Assembly (NCBI RefSeq): GCF_021223605.1
Contig: NZ_CP075175.1
Coordinates: 5,597,501 to 5,661,500 of the forward strand
From: Paenibacillus sp. 481
Lineage (GTDB): Bacteria; Bacillota; Bacilli; Paenibacillales; Paenibacillaceae
Length of the DNA: 64,000 nt
Direction of reading: 5' to 3'
The notes under the pieces are model-generated. The model was not told where the DNA came from, searched no databases, and saw nothing but the letters and a program-made list of their open reading frames with translations. This document shows, one piece after another, positions 26,654 to 36,234 of this stretch. Within the stretch, counting starts at the first letter, position 1; each line of letters starts with the position of its first letter. The translations under genes were made by a program, and so were the position numbers.

Positions 26654-29600
26654 CTAACCACCTCGCTGTTCATCGATGTTCGTTGCCATAGAAAAGCGGA
26701 TCGCCTTAAGCGCATCCAGTGCGCCAGACGGAATCTTCTGCTCGCCAAACATAATAAATGTAGGCGTTGTCCACATGCTATCGCGATGCGCCACATGAAT
26801 GTTTCGACTAACTCCAACCTTGCACACTTCTTGGTTCAAATACAAAATCGAATGGTCTGCCGACAAATCCGTGACCACCTGCATGATGTGACGTCTTTCT
26901 TCTGAGCCCAACACGTACTCGGATTGCTCGGTCACTTCCAGATTGTCCTCGCCCAGACGAAACGTAAGTGCCTCATTCGTACTCGTAAACGCTTGCGCCC
27001 ATCCACTTTCTTCTTGTTCTACCAGTTTCACAAAAATCTCTACCCAACATTCCTTCTCGTTAAAATAAGTACCTGTATGCTGCTCAATTTGCGAGGTCAG
27101 CGCTAATACGGGTACCCCTGGCAACAGCACGAAATATTGATGACATGTAAGCCCCTTGAATGATTTATGTTGATTAATTTCATAGCTAACGCGAATGCCT
27201 TGCCACTTATTTTGCTTGTTGTCTGTTAGTTGAACGAAGTGTGCAGTCCGTTCTTCTTTGATGAGCGACATATTGCTGAGTCCGTTAAAATTCGTCGTAA
27301 TTCCGCCTGCCCATGGGTTCCACCATGATTTAGGTGTAAGCTGCGGGAAACTGCTATCCAGCCATTCCTCTCCTGCAAACGTTAACGAGAACAGTCCTGG
27401 AAAAAAGGTTGGCGCAGCTTTGATTCGAATGGTACCATTATCCGCCGAGAAAACGTCATGTTCGGCTTCAGTCGTGCGCTCTAGTGCGATTTGCTGCTGC
27501 GATTGCGCAAATACGACGCTCTGGCATATCGAATCATGCGTCGTGAATCGTGCATTCATCTGCACGCTTGCGTACCCGTTGTTGGGTGTAGACAACGGGA
27601 GCGGGAGCACGAACGCGGTACAGGTCGCTTCGTCTTCCTCCGCATACGTTTCACTATGCATATGCTCGCCGCATGAAACGGAAATTTCACCTTCCCAGTG
27701 CAGCAGCTTATAGTCTTTCACTTCAATCGGAATATCACCTTGTACAAACGGATTGTGTCCATTCACGATAAGCTCCGTTGAGCGTACGAGCGGGATGGAC
27801 TGAATCGGCTCGTCCTGCTCAAATTGTTGCAATGCAAATGCTCGCCATTGCTTCCAATCCGTAACGTTATCGGGCAAGAAATACATCGGTTCACAAGCTT
27901 TTGTCTCACGCGCAGACAATGGCCCGATATGAATATCTAATGCGATGCTATTACGTTCAAATCGTAGCTGGTGGCGAGGGGACCAGCACACACCGCGCAT
28001 CGTAGCAAGCCCAAGATAGATGAGCCAGCTCTCACTGACTTTGCTTGCATCCCAATAGCCGTAATCGCTGCCATGATAATCGGTTATCGCCATAGCACGT
28101 CCTTCATACGGCATCATGACTCGATTCGCGGCATCATAAATCGACTGTTCCAGCCACAAATCGTGCGTACTCGCCGTTGTGGACGTATTTTCAACCTCAA
28201 ACCAATGCTTGACCGTTCCGTCACCATAAAGCAGTGTGTAGCTGTATAGCACAAGTTGCGCGAACGACTCGGAACGATAACTCATTTTTAAACCGTACGC
28301 TCCCGCTTGCTCGAAATCTTCGACCTTATCGGGTTTCTTTTTCGAAAATTCGCTAGAAAAAGGTTTCCCTAATCTCGGATAGTCGAGCTCAATTGGCGAA
28401 TCGTCCACATCCAGCTTAACTAATGAACACGTGTTCTCTCCTTTATCAAATAGGAGCTGGAACTTCCCGTGCATAAGCTGCCATTCCGTTTCCGTTTCAC
28501 CAAATACTCGAGCACCTAAGCCAGTAAATCCCGCGCTAACCTTGTACTCAAATGACAATTCAGAGCCATTATCTTGTCTTGCTTGTATATGTAATATGGC
28601 CGTGTAAAAACCAAAATTACATAGACGGTAAGCTACTGGTATCGATGTCTTTCCCTTTGCAGCAAGCGATATCGAATGAAACCGTTGTTCAAATTGAATA
28701 TGCGGCTGAGCAGGTAGTTCAAACGTGTAGGTCATCTCCGTAGCACCATGGTTTTCAACATCCAAGTACAATTGCGCTGGACGGTTTAAGTATCCGATTG
28801 GGCTCGGGACATGCATCTGAATCGATGCCGGATAGTTCGTCAGAACACCAATTTTCAATTCAGCGTGTAGACCATTGATCCAAACGTTCGTACGAACACC
28901 TGGGTGCGTCCGCCAGTCATTTTGCCGCTCAGCAATCGGCTCGACGTCGAAGCTTGCGTGCAGGACACACTCGCCACTAACTTCCGTGTCATGCGTCCAT
29001 GCAAATGAAATATGCTCGTCATCCATGCCTTGCAGACGGATGTGCAGCGGATTGTCAGTCTTATTGACAAGACGATACGCAATTTGATATCGACGGCCGA
29101 ATACGAGCTCCGCACATTCAACGGTCGCCTCTACCATATAGTCATCGGTTTCAATAAGTCGCAGCCCCCGGCCACGCTGTTCAAATTCGATCCGCAGCAT
29201 GCTACCATGATGGTTCCACGCATATTCGTAATAATCAAATCCGTTCTCTTTCTTCCCGTCACGCTCAATCGCGATCGGCCGTATGGAATCGGTATACCAA
29301 TCCGCCTGATTAAAATAAGCCGCAACCGCTTCGGTCTGCAATATCGATGGCATAAAATTCATAAAATGCGTGCAATCGTCCCGATCATTCCAAAAAAATC
29401 CGCATTTTTTGTAAAGCGGAACGGCTTTCGTATTGCCAGCCCACGTATACAAATCAAGCCGCGGCCAACCAAGCCGCACCGTTTCCTTGACTGCTTCTAG
29501 CACGAGCTGTTTGCCTATTTTGTGGCCGTGATAAGACGGACGGACATTTAAAAGATTAATGTATAACGCCCCTGTATCTTCGCGGTATTCAGAAAGGCTC

Positions 29601-29794
29601 ATATACCCAACGACAACATCTTCGATCATAGCTAATTGGACGAGCAGAGCATCCGAAGCGCTTTCCTGCTCCACGATTTGCTGCGCCGTCATAACCGTAC
29701 TGCCTCCACCCCAACCCTCGTGACTATCATTCCACATGTCCGCAACCGCTGCGGCCAGATCAGGTTCATAGCGAACAATACGTAGTTGCTCCAT
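26654..29794 (-). CDS. GNAT acetyltransferase fused to a large beta-rich region (1046 residues)
   Basis: Residues 1-160 are a GNAT domain (VVGYMSLSEY, then LLNVRPSYHGHKIGKQLV, the acetyl-CoA loop, and AVPLYKKCGF). The following ~880 residues have no domain I recognise. They look all-beta: one part resembles CARDB/Ig-like repeats (LYLDVENHGATEMTYTFEL), others a carbohydrate-enzyme-like sandwich (VKHWFEVENTST, ELDYPRLGKPF). No signal peptide is present, so the protein is probably cytosolic, which is odd for such beta repeats. ATG at 29794 has AGGGGGG 9-10 nt upstream. It is coupled to the metal hydrolase downstream. The length and fusion are far outside the usual GNAT size. Confidence 0.9.
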   Translation of the reverse strand: MEQLRIVRYEPDLAAAVADMWNDSHEGWGGGSTVMTAQQIVEQESASDALLVQLAMIEDVVVGYMSLSEYREDTGALYINLLNVRPSYHGHKIGKQLVLEAVKETVRLGWPRLDLYTWAGNTKAVPLYKKCGFFWNDRDDCTHFMNFMPSILQTEAVAAYFNQADWYTDSIRPIAIERDGKKENGFDYYEYAWNHHGSMLRIEFEQRGRGLRLIETDDYMVEATVECAELVFGRRYQIAYRLVNKTDNPLHIRLQGMDDEHISFAWTHDTEVSGECVLHASFDVEPIAERQNDWRTHPGVRTNVWINGLHAELKIGVLTNYPASIQMHVPSPIGYLNRPAQLYLDVENHGATEMTYTFELPAQPHIQFEQRFHSISLAAKGKTSIPVAYRLCNFGFYTAILHIQARQDNGSELSFEYKVSAGFTGLGARVFGETETEWQLMHGKFQLLFDKGENTCSLVKLDVDDSPIELDYPRLGKPFSSEFSKKKPDKVEDFEQAGAYGLKMSYRSESFAQLVLYSYTLLYGDGTVKHWFEVENTSTTASTHDLWLEQSIYDAANRVMMPYEGRAMAITDYHGSDYGYWDASKVSESWLIYLGLATMRGVCWSPRHQLRFERNSIALDIHIGPLSARETKACEPMYFLPDNVTDWKQWRAFALQQFEQDEPIQSIPLVRSTELIVNGHNPFVQGDIPIEVKDYKLLHWEGEISVSCGEHMHSETYAEEDEATCTAFVLPLPLSTPNNGYASVQMNARFTTHDSICQSVVFAQSQQQIALERTTEAEHDVFSADNGTIRIKAAPTFFPGLFSLTFAGEEWLDSSFPQLTPKSWWNPWAGGITTNFNGLSNMSLIKEERTAHFVQLTDNKQNKWQGIRVSYEINQHKSFKGLTCHQYFVLLPGVPVLALTSQIEQHTGTYFNEKECWVEIFVKLVEQEESGWAQAFTSTNEALTFRLGEDNLEVTEQSEYVLGSEERRHIMQVVTDLSADHSILYLNQEVCKVGVSRNIHVAHRDSMWTTPTFIMFGEQKIPSGALDALKAIRFSMATNIDEQRGG

Positions 29795-29925
29795 TTCTGT
29801 TATCCCCCCCTTTGATGAACGTTAGAAGCACAAGTAAGCGATACGATTATCAAGTTTTTTTGCATGCATATAAAAAAGTTGTGTTAGAGAAACTTAATCA
29901 TATGAGAAAAAGGAGTGTAAACATA

Positions 29926-30273
29926 TTGCTGTATGTGTACAGTGCTATCTGTCTTATTGGTGGACTGCTAATCGTGAATGCCATTTATTCGTATCAAAGC
30001 ATACACATTGATCCCGCGTTTTGGACGACGCTCAAATATCAAGTAGCCGTGCTGCCGCTCTTTTTGGCGGCGAGTATGCTTATCGGATATGGTGTAAAGT
30101 TTGGTCATAAAGTGCTTGGCAACTTGACATTCGTCCTCACCGTATCAAAAGGGATTGAAATTGTCATTTGTGTGTTGATGGGCTTTCTGTTTATGCGTGA
30201 AATTCCGACGTGGAAGACGTGGCTCGGGTTGAGCATCGTTGTGGTCGGCTTTTTTATTACGAAAATGAAATGA
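29926..30273 (+). CDS. Small four-helix membrane protein, SMR/EamA-half-like
   Basis: About 115 residues with four predicted helices (LYVYSAICLIGGLLIVNAIY, then VAVLPLFLAASMLIGYG, LTFVLTVSKGIEIVICVLMG, WLGLSIVVVGFFITKMK). The last two, with MREIPTWKTWLGL, resemble the end of an SMR or EamA half-transporter. TTG at 29926 is preferred because AAAAGGAGTG lies 8 nt upstream. The open frame reaches back to 29812 but lacks a ribosome site there. Substrate unknown. It is divergent from the GNAT giant. Confidence 0.7.
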   Translation: MLYVYSAICLIGGLLIVNAIYSYQSIHIDPAFWTTLKYQVAVLPLFLAASMLIGYGVKFGHKVLGNLTFVLTVSKGIEIVICVLMGFLFMREIPTWKTWLGLSIVVVGFFITKMK

Positions 30274-30308
30274 TCGTTGACCAAGCAGCAGTGCAGCGGT
30301 GGCCTTCA

Positions 30309-31175
30309 TTAGCCGAATGCTTGTGAAGCTATACCATACAATTGGCCATCGCGTGCTGGCAGCTGCGCGTTGCGATTCATCATGACAGGAGGCGTACGTG
30401 CTTCCTTAAATCCACACTTGTCCAGTTCGAATAAGAACGCGGGATTACCCATAGGCACATCTATCCGCAACACGTCTGACTTACCCGCAACAAGCTGTTC
30501 AACTAAAAATACAGCTGCCTCATGATCAGGTGCCACTATTGGCCCTACAATGAGGTTCGCAGCTGTCTGAATCGTCATGCCAAAGCCAATAGGCTCGCCT
30601 TCTGGAGTACGTAAAATGAGACATGTATCAGCTTGTTGAATTCGTGCAGCCAAGAAGATGGCGCGGCTATAACCTGAGGCATGTCTATCTAGATGGTGCA
30701 CAGCCTCAAAGTCATCATCCGTATAAGGAACGACTCTATATTCGTCGTGCAAAGCAGCGTCGCGGATAGGATTCAAAGGCACAAACTGCTCACAAAGGCA
30801 GACGTGAACTGCGCTGACCGCGCTGAAGCCAAGCTTCTCATATAGAGGACGGCCTTGCACAGTCGCAACAAGTATGAAGGCAACGTGATCAGGCACGCTA
30901 TCCATGCATGCCTTAATGACTTGTGTTCCATAGCCTAAGCCACGCACATCGGGGTGCACGATGACGAAGCCGATAGACGCAATCGGTTGCGCCTCAAGCG
31001 ACGTGGATTCATACGGAATAATGGCGGCGGATGCGATCACGCGGCCTTGCTCATTTTTAACCCCGAACACGCTACCTGTAGCTAGTAAAATCTTTACTTC
31101 TGCTAGATTATAATCCCAACCTACACGCTGTGATAAAGCGAGCAAATCAGCAAGATCATGGTCACTGCAAGTCAC
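30309..31175 (-). CDS. GNAT acetyltransferase with two-domain (YitH-type) layout
   Basis: A 288-residue acetyltransferase. The N-terminal GNAT domain has IGFVIVHPDVRGLGYGTQVI and PLYEKLGFSAV. The C-terminal ~140 residues (DRHASGYSRAIFL, GPIVAPDHEAAVFLVEQL, DVPMGNPAFLFEL) form the second GNAT-like domain seen in two-domain acetyltransferases. The listed start is GTG at 31175, but the strong site TTAAAGGAGGAG lies 19-20 nt before it. An in-frame ATC at 31187, 9 nt after that site, would give the normal N-terminal strand, so the true start may be ATC. Acetyl acceptor unknown. Confidence 0.85.
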   Translation of the reverse strand: MTCSDHDLADLLALSQRVGWDYNLAEVKILLATGSVFGVKNEQGRVIASAAIIPYESTSLEAQPIASIGFVIVHPDVRGLGYGTQVIKACMDSVPDHVAFILVATVQGRPLYEKLGFSAVSAVHVCLCEQFVPLNPIRDAALHDEYRVVPYTDDDFEAVHHLDRHASGYSRAIFLAARIQQADTCLILRTPEGEPIGFGMTIQTAANLIVGPIVAPDHEAAVFLVEQLVAGKSDVLRIDVPMGNPAFLFELDKCGFKEARTPPVMMNRNAQLPARDGQLYGIASQAFG

Positions 31176-31462
31176 TAGATGTACGATGTGAAGTCTCCTC
31201 CTTTAAGCTGCCAAATGACACTCATTTACTCATGATGAGAACGAGGAAATTTGTTCCATTATACGACACGTGCACAACCGAATACAACTCCACCTCCATC
31301 CATCAGCAAGCAAACAGGCAGCCCAAAAAGAGCAAAAATTATCAAAAAAGCAGCAGCTCAGCTCGCTATGATTAGAACATGAGTTAAATCACGGCTCGCT
31401 AAGGTTCGCCACGGTTCGCTCATGGACGATCAACAACTTAGGTGAAGGCGGAGGTATATACG

Positions 31463-32812
31463 ATGAACAACCAATCTCATTCGAATAACTTGAACCATGC
31501 AGAGAGGGGTAACCACTCCGATCGCTACGAAAGCTTAGAAAGCTCAGAAAGCTCAGAAAGCTCAGAAAGCTCAGAAAGCTCAGAAAGCTCAGAAAGCTCA
31601 GAAAGCTCAGAAAGCTCAGAAAGCTCAATGAATTGTGGACCAACCGAACATTCGGAGCAACACGATCATTCCGTAGAGGCTGATCTTCCGCAACATGCAA
31701 AGGAGTCTGTACAAGGTTACTTTGTGCAGCTGCAAGGCAGCAGTTATGAGGTCGGACGGCAGCAAGCTCTATTTGTGAAACGGTATCCGCACTTGCTGCA
31801 TTCCCTGCTCGCCCCTCCGCAGCAACGCGTCGGGACAAGCTGGCAGGAGCATGCACAACTGCTCGACACATACTGTGCGGGACTTAACGAAGAGCTGGCG
31901 GGCTTTTGCGAGGAGCTTCAATTGTCTCCTGCTCAGCTCCACTATGTGGATAGCACGTGGTTAACGACGGGGTGCAGCATTTGCGCGGTACAACCCGCTA
32001 AAATGATTGATAAGCGCCCGTATTTGCTGCGCAACTATGACTTGGCGCCGCAAATGGATGATATGCGGCTTTGTTCCACTGCGGTGACGGGCTTGTATCG
32101 TCACACGGGTTTCTCGACCGCCTTCTTCGGGCGCAGCGAAGGGATGAATGAATGGGGCTTGGCGGTTGCCTTTGCTTCGTGCGGAATGCCCGTTGGCAAC
32201 TACCCAGGCTTGAAACAACCGCAAGCAACGGGCTTGCAGTTCTGGGCCGTCGTGCGCAGCTTGCTAGAGCGCTGCCGTGATACGGCGGAAGCGTTGGCGC
32301 TCATCGATGAGATGCCGATTGCCTCCAATATGAATCTCATCGTGATGGATCGTACCGGAGCAACCGCATTCATCGAGACGGTTGATGGGGCAAGAGCGGT
32401 GTCGGTGCTAGAACCCGACAGCAGCGGACAAGGATATACGGCCGCAACAAACCACGCCGTCCTGCCCACCATCCAATCGTTAGATCCAAGGCGGTTACAG
32501 CATTCTGTAATCCGCTACAATCAGATCAACGCGCATATGGAACAACATCCTAAATTGACGAAAGCGCAGTTGCGGCAGCTTGTCGAAACATCATATCCGG
32601 AAGGCTTAACGGTTCACAATTATAAGGAATGGTTCGGTACGATTCGTTCCATGCTGTTCGATTTGGAGGCACAGGAGCTGAATGTATGCTTTGGCTCCCC
32701 GTTGCTAAACGAGTGGCATACGTTAGAGGTGGGAGGCACATTGCCATTTGAACAAATAGCGGTTAAGGTGAAGGATGAGGCTTATGGGCCTCAATTTTGG
32801 CAGCCTATGTAA
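31463..32812 (+). CDS. C45-type acyltransferase/peptidase (AAT family) with Glu-Ser-Ser repeat
   Basis: A 449-residue protein. ATG at 31463 has GGAGG 8 nt upstream. Residues ~23-55 are a repeat ESL-(ESS)x10, and the next ~25 residues are hydrophilic. The remainder matches the isopenicillin-N acyltransferase/C45 Ntn-hydrolase family: GSSYEVGRQQA, then the GCS nucleophile after TWLTT (Gly-Cys processing site), PYLLRNYDL, FGRSEGMNEWGLAVA, ASNMNLIVMDRTG, TNHAVLP and SVIRYNQI. The enzyme probably hydrolyses or transfers an acyl-amide; the natural substrate is unknown. The low-complexity tail is an addition not needed for the fold. AraC/GyrI regulator downstream. Confidence 0.88.
   Translation: MNNQSHSNNLNHAERGNHSDRYESLESSESSESSESSESSESSESSESSESSESSMNCGPTEHSEQHDHSVEADLPQHAKESVQGYFVQLQGSSYEVGRQQALFVKRYPHLLHSLLAPPQQRVGTSWQEHAQLLDTYCAGLNEELAGFCEELQLSPAQLHYVDSTWLTTGCSICAVQPAKMIDKRPYLLRNYDLAPQMDDMRLCSTAVTGLYRHTGFSTAFFGRSEGMNEWGLAVAFASCGMPVGNYPGLKQPQATGLQFWAVVRSLLERCRDTAEALALIDEMPIASNMNLIVMDRTGATAFIETVDGARAVSVLEPDSSGQGYTAATNHAVLPTIQSLDPRRLQHSVIRYNQINAHMEQHPKLTKAQLRQLVETSYPEGLTVHNYKEWFGTIRSMLFDLEAQELNVCFGSPLLNEWHTLEVGGTLPFEQIAVKVKDEAYGPQFWQPM
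31529..31627 (+). repeat. In-frame 9-bp tandem repeat (11 units)
   Basis: Eleven copies of GAAAGCTCA, the first with one change (GAAAGCTTA), all in the coding frame. They encode Glu-Ser-Leu and ten Glu-Ser-Ser. Exact repetition at DNA level, with no silent variation, indicates recent slippage. Because the unit is a multiple of three, copy-number change alters linker length without a frameshift. Confidence 0.98.
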
Positions 32813-32886
32813 GCATGCCTAAGACTGTATAAGCTTATTTAGTGCCGAATTCACATCAGAGAAAATAATAATAATAGGGTGATCGA

Positions 32887-33774
32887 ATGAAGTCGAATCT
32901 GCAGCACATTGATATAGCAATTCGTTATATCGAGCAGCATTTGCGGGAGCCGCTGCGAGCAGAAGATGTCGCGGCTGAGGTGAATTTTTCTTATTCCTAC
33001 TTTCACCGCGTCTTCTATGCGTTAACGGGTGAAACGATCGGAGACTATATTCGTAAACGCCGTTTGAGCGAAGCGGCACGTGAACTTCTATTTAGCGAAC
33101 GTTCCATCTTGGATATCGCTGTTGATTTTCATTTTGAATCACAGGAAGCTTTCAGCCGCTCGTTCAAAAGCTTTTTCTGCCTGCCTCCGGCGACGTTTCG
33201 CAAGCAGCGGATGAACCCTGCCGTACTGGAGAAGCAGTGCTTACTTGGTACCCGATTAGAGCATCGGTTAGCACATATTAGCCTTGAACCGTGCATCGTT
33301 AACCTCGCCGAACCCATTGCAGTCATCGGCATCGAGGGTAGAACAAGTTTGCAGCATAATCGATTGCCGGAACTGTGGAAATCCTTTTTGCACCTTGCGG
33401 CAAATGAGCCTGCGATGCACGAACCTTACTATAGCATTTGCATCCCAGAACCAAGCGTCCAAATGATGACCGTGGACGAGACTAGCGAGTTTGCACACTT
33501 TATCGGTGCTCGAGCGATTCCCGATACGGTTGCTCCGCTCGGCATGTCACAGCAGATGATTCGCAGCGGGAAATATGCGTTGTTTCGCCACCTCGGCACG
33601 GTGCGCTCTCTGCGCGACACGTACGCTTATATTTGGGGAACATGGCTACCGAACTCCGCTTATAGCTGGGATGAAGAACGGTTTGACTTTGAGCAATACG
33701 GTGCTGACTATATAGGCCATGACCATGAGGAATCCATCATCTGGATTCACATTCCGGTACGCGCACAAAAGTAG
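32887..33774 (+). CDS. AraC-family regulator with GyrI-like ligand domain
   Basis: A 295-residue regulator. Two helix-turn-helix motifs of the AraC type occupy residues ~10-105 (LRAEDVAAEVNFSYSYFHRV, and ILDIAVDFHFESQEAFSRSF). A C-terminal GyrI-like/effector-binding domain fills residues 135-295 (IVNLAEPIAVIGIEGRT, RSGKYALFRHLGTV). Such proteins bind small hydrophobic compounds or drugs. AGGGTG precedes the ATG. Its position after the C45 gene hints at co-regulation, but no operator was identified. Confidence 0.92.
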   Translation: MKSNLQHIDIAIRYIEQHLREPLRAEDVAAEVNFSYSYFHRVFYALTGETIGDYIRKRRLSEAARELLFSERSILDIAVDFHFESQEAFSRSFKSFFCLPPATFRKQRMNPAVLEKQCLLGTRLEHRLAHISLEPCIVNLAEPIAVIGIEGRTSLQHNRLPELWKSFLHLAANEPAMHEPYYSICIPEPSVQMMTVDETSEFAHFIGARAIPDTVAPLGMSQQMIRSGKYALFRHLGTVRSLRDTYAYIWGTWLPNSAYSWDEERFDFEQYGADYIGHDHEESIIWIHIPVRAQK

Positions 33775-33839
33775 CCGTATAAATAACACGACCCGCTCCC
33801 TACCGTGATGCTTCATGCTATCATCATTCATTGTTCAAC

Positions 33840-33875
33840 AAGCAGCTGCCGCCTCACCCATTTGGGTAAAAAGCG
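33840..33875 (+). terminator. Hairpin after the AraC gene, poor T tract
   Basis: AAGCAGCTG pairs with CAGCTGCTT, enclosing ACCC-ATTT-GGGT. No strong T run follows, so it may be a structured 3' end rather than a classical terminator. Confidence 0.55.
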
Positions 33876-33916
33876 ACAGCTGCTTGCGTTACACGCATGT
33901 TAGGTTAGACGAGAGC

Positions 33917-33962
33917 TAAGTTACACGTAAATTAAGGCTACTTGAAAGTTAAGTTACACGTA
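33917..33962. repeat. Direct repeat TAAGTTACACGTA, two copies
   Basis: Exact 13-nt copies start at 33917 and 33950 (33 nt apart), just downstream of the broken solute-binding gene on the opposite strand. Function unknown. Confidence 0.6.
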
Positions 33963-33964
33963 CG

Positions 33965-35161
33965 TTAGCGCTGCAACTTCTTCCGATTGTCTTGCCACAC
34001 CTTTGTTCTGTAGGCTAACAGTTTCGCATAGCCCGCTTGCTGCGCGGCTTGCTCTGCTCTATCCAAGATGGCCAGCACTTCTTCTTCCGAGCTTGCGTTC
34101 GAAATCGCTTTCGCTCGTGCCTCCGTATAAATATCAAGCACGGCTTGCGCAACAATGCCCTCCTCCGAATCGCGTGGCGGGTGAAAATTGACGAACTCGG
34201 TCGCGTTAAACTGCGTCTTCCACGTAATGTCAGTCTGCCAGCGAGTTTCCCAGCTGCGCTTCTCAACGGGTAGTTTAGACTCATGTTTAACCTTCACGTT
34301 ATCAAGGTAGACCGTGTTACCATGCCATTGAAAGTTAATGATGGAATCCATCAATTTGTTGCGCTCGACTATATCAGTCGTATACTTCTCTGTAAAAATC
34401 GGGGCGTCATCCGCATCCGTCCCTTTCCAGTAAAGCCCTTCAGGCCCCCAAAACGTAACCCGCTGCCCCTCTGGTCCAGTTAGCCAATCCAAATACGCAA
34501 ATATAGCCTCGGGATCCTTGGCCGTTTTTGTAATGACACTCACATTCCAACCAAGTTGCTTGTAGTCGCCAGGATAAATACGATTTTTATCTAGTCCTTG
34601 CTTATGAATCGGCCAAATCATGAAATAGCCCGCGTTGCCGTTGGGCTAGGATGTATACCAGTTCGGGAATTGATACAGCTTCCCATCCGGTGATCGCAGT
34701 AAATCAAGCGTGCTTTGCCCAGCCCACTTTTTCAAGTTGGGGTATTTGGCTACATAATCGTCCAAAGGTACGAGCAAGCCTTGCGCACGCAGCATCTCGA
34801 CTGTCGCATCACGCTACATCCAAATGACGTCCGGCTGCTCATTAACCGCAAGCATCGTATTCAACTTTTGTGGGGCACTACCGCCAGCTTGAATACCCGT
34901 GACTTGGACTTGTTTCTGCTCTTTAATCCATTTCGTGGCTACATCTTTCCCCCATGGAGGCAATGTAAATGAATCATAGTGTGCATAAAAAGTGAAGGCC
35001 AGTGGCTGCTGACCAAGAACAAATGTACCTTCTCTGCTTGCATCTGGTGCGGCTTCTTTCGAACCCTGCTGACCGCTACAACCCATTACAATGGAGAACA
35101 TCACCACGATCACGATTATCGATATGAAATAGCGTGAAGCTGACATGTGGACACGAACCAT
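33965..35161 (-). pseudogene. ABC-type solute-binding lipoprotein with two in-frame TAG codons
   Basis: One continuous frame of about 399 codons. The N-terminus has a lipoprotein signal (ISIIVIVVMFSIVMGC, lipobox Cys) and the body matches family-1 extracellular solute-binding proteins (TMLAVNEQPDVIWM, DGKLYQFPNWYTS, YLDWLTGPEGQRV). TAG codons at 34814-34816 and 34646-34648 interrupt it without any frameshift. TAG ends other genes here (WYL regulator, GNAT giant), so recoding is unlikely and these are nonsense mutations. The start is ATG at 35161 with GGGAG 8 nt upstream. No permease or ATPase genes accompany it. The adjacent GH16 enzyme and LacI remnant point to a former polysaccharide-use locus. 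Confidence 0.88.
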
Positions 35162-35280
35162 GCGCAAAACTCCCATCGCCTTTTACTCTGAAATCACTAG
35201 CCGTTCAAGCCATACACGTATCGAACTTGTAGATGTATACCTAGCTAGAGGTCAATGCATGACTAAAGTGTGCAAATAGC

Positions 35281-36156
35281 TTATGGTTGCGGTGTGTTCA
35301 GTTCATTTTCCGGTGTAAACTTAATCCAATCATAGTACGCGCGAATCGGCTTTCCATTGTACACAAACGGTTTGGTCCATGACTCAGTCGGTCCTGCTCC
35401 AGGCCATAAATTGACCATGATATGGCTTGGCTTTGTCGGCAATGGGCCACGCGCACCTGTTTCCGTATGAACAAGCTTGCCATCGACGTACCATTTGATT
35501 GATGTTGCCGACCATTCAAAGGCGTAATCATGAAAATCTTCGGAGGCATCAAACCCGAGATCGATGATCTTACCGTGAGCGCTTACCCCGTTCGTAAAAT
35601 AGTTGGTCTCCAACTTTGTCGTATCTTTGCCGAGAATTTCAATATCAATTTCATCGGCAGGTCCTGAACCGCCCGAGTACGTAAATAGCGATGTAACAAG
35701 TCCATCGCCCTTGGCTGCCTTTATCCGTGCCTCTACCCGACCGTAACCATATTTTTGCGTCGTAAAGTACTCGCCGGAAGCGTATGCTTTGTTGGCACAG
35801 CCCGTTGGACATGGGTCATTGTCAAGTCGAAGCGCCATCACTTTATTTTTGGTTTCGATATCATCACCCAAAAATTCGATATGATCAGCCCGCCAGCCCG
35901 CGCCAAATCCAGGGCCGTTCCCCCAGCCATTAGCCTTGTACCATCTGACAGGATCAAATTGATTCAATTCATCGGTAAATCCAGCAGATAAGGTTGGTGC
36001 AGTAACAGAGGCAGATGTATTTACTGATGTATTCCCAGCCGTCTGTTCTGCGGCTTGCGTCACTGTAGGCGTTGTAGGGAAAGTGCTCGCTAACAAGAAT
36101 GTAGCAATAAGCAACGGCCACTTAGCTGTATTAAAACGGTTGTTAAACTTGTTCAT
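35281..36156 (-). CDS. Secreted GH16 beta-glucanase
   Basis: A 291-residue enzyme of the GH16 lichenase type. A signal peptide (KWPLLIATFLLASTFP, then VTQAAEQ) precedes a Thr/Ser-rich segment and the catalytic beta-jelly roll. The active-site motif is DEIDIEILG (E-x-D-x-E), with YGYGRVEARIKAAKG, DFHDYAFEWSATSIKWYVDG and HIMVNLWPG as further GH16 hallmarks. It is predicted to cut mixed beta-1,3-1,4 or beta-1,3 glucans outside the cell. The gene appears intact, unlike its neighbours on both sides, so the enzyme may outlive its uptake and regulation genes. Confidence 0.95.
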   Translation of the reverse strand: MNKFNNRFNTAKWPLLIATFLLASTFPTTPTVTQAAEQTAGNTSVNTSASVTAPTLSAGFTDELNQFDPVRWYKANGWGNGPGFGAGWRADHIEFLGDDIETKNKVMALRLDNDPCPTGCANKAYASGEYFTTQKYGYGRVEARIKAAKGDGLVTSLFTYSGGSGPADEIDIEILGKDTTKLETNYFTNGVSAHGKIIDLGFDASEDFHDYAFEWSATSIKWYVDGKLVHTETGARGPLPTKPSHIMVNLWPGAGPTESWTKPFVYNGKPIRAYYDWIKFTPENELNTPQP

Positions 36157-36234
36157 GATCGATACCCCATTTCGTATTTTGGTATGCAGCTTAATGCGGC
36201 TTAATGCCGCTTACGATAGCGATAGCGATTGCCA

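Noticed and set aside
31389-31871. 160-codon minus-strand ORF with a Leu-Ser-Phe repeat
   Set aside because: It is the antisense of the GAAAGCTCA repeat and the C45 gene, which has the better ribosome site and family matches.
33965-35161. TAG recoding (stop-codon reassignment) in the solute-binding gene
   Set aside because: TAG ends other genes here, including the WYL regulator and the GNAT giant, so two nonsense mutations are simpler.
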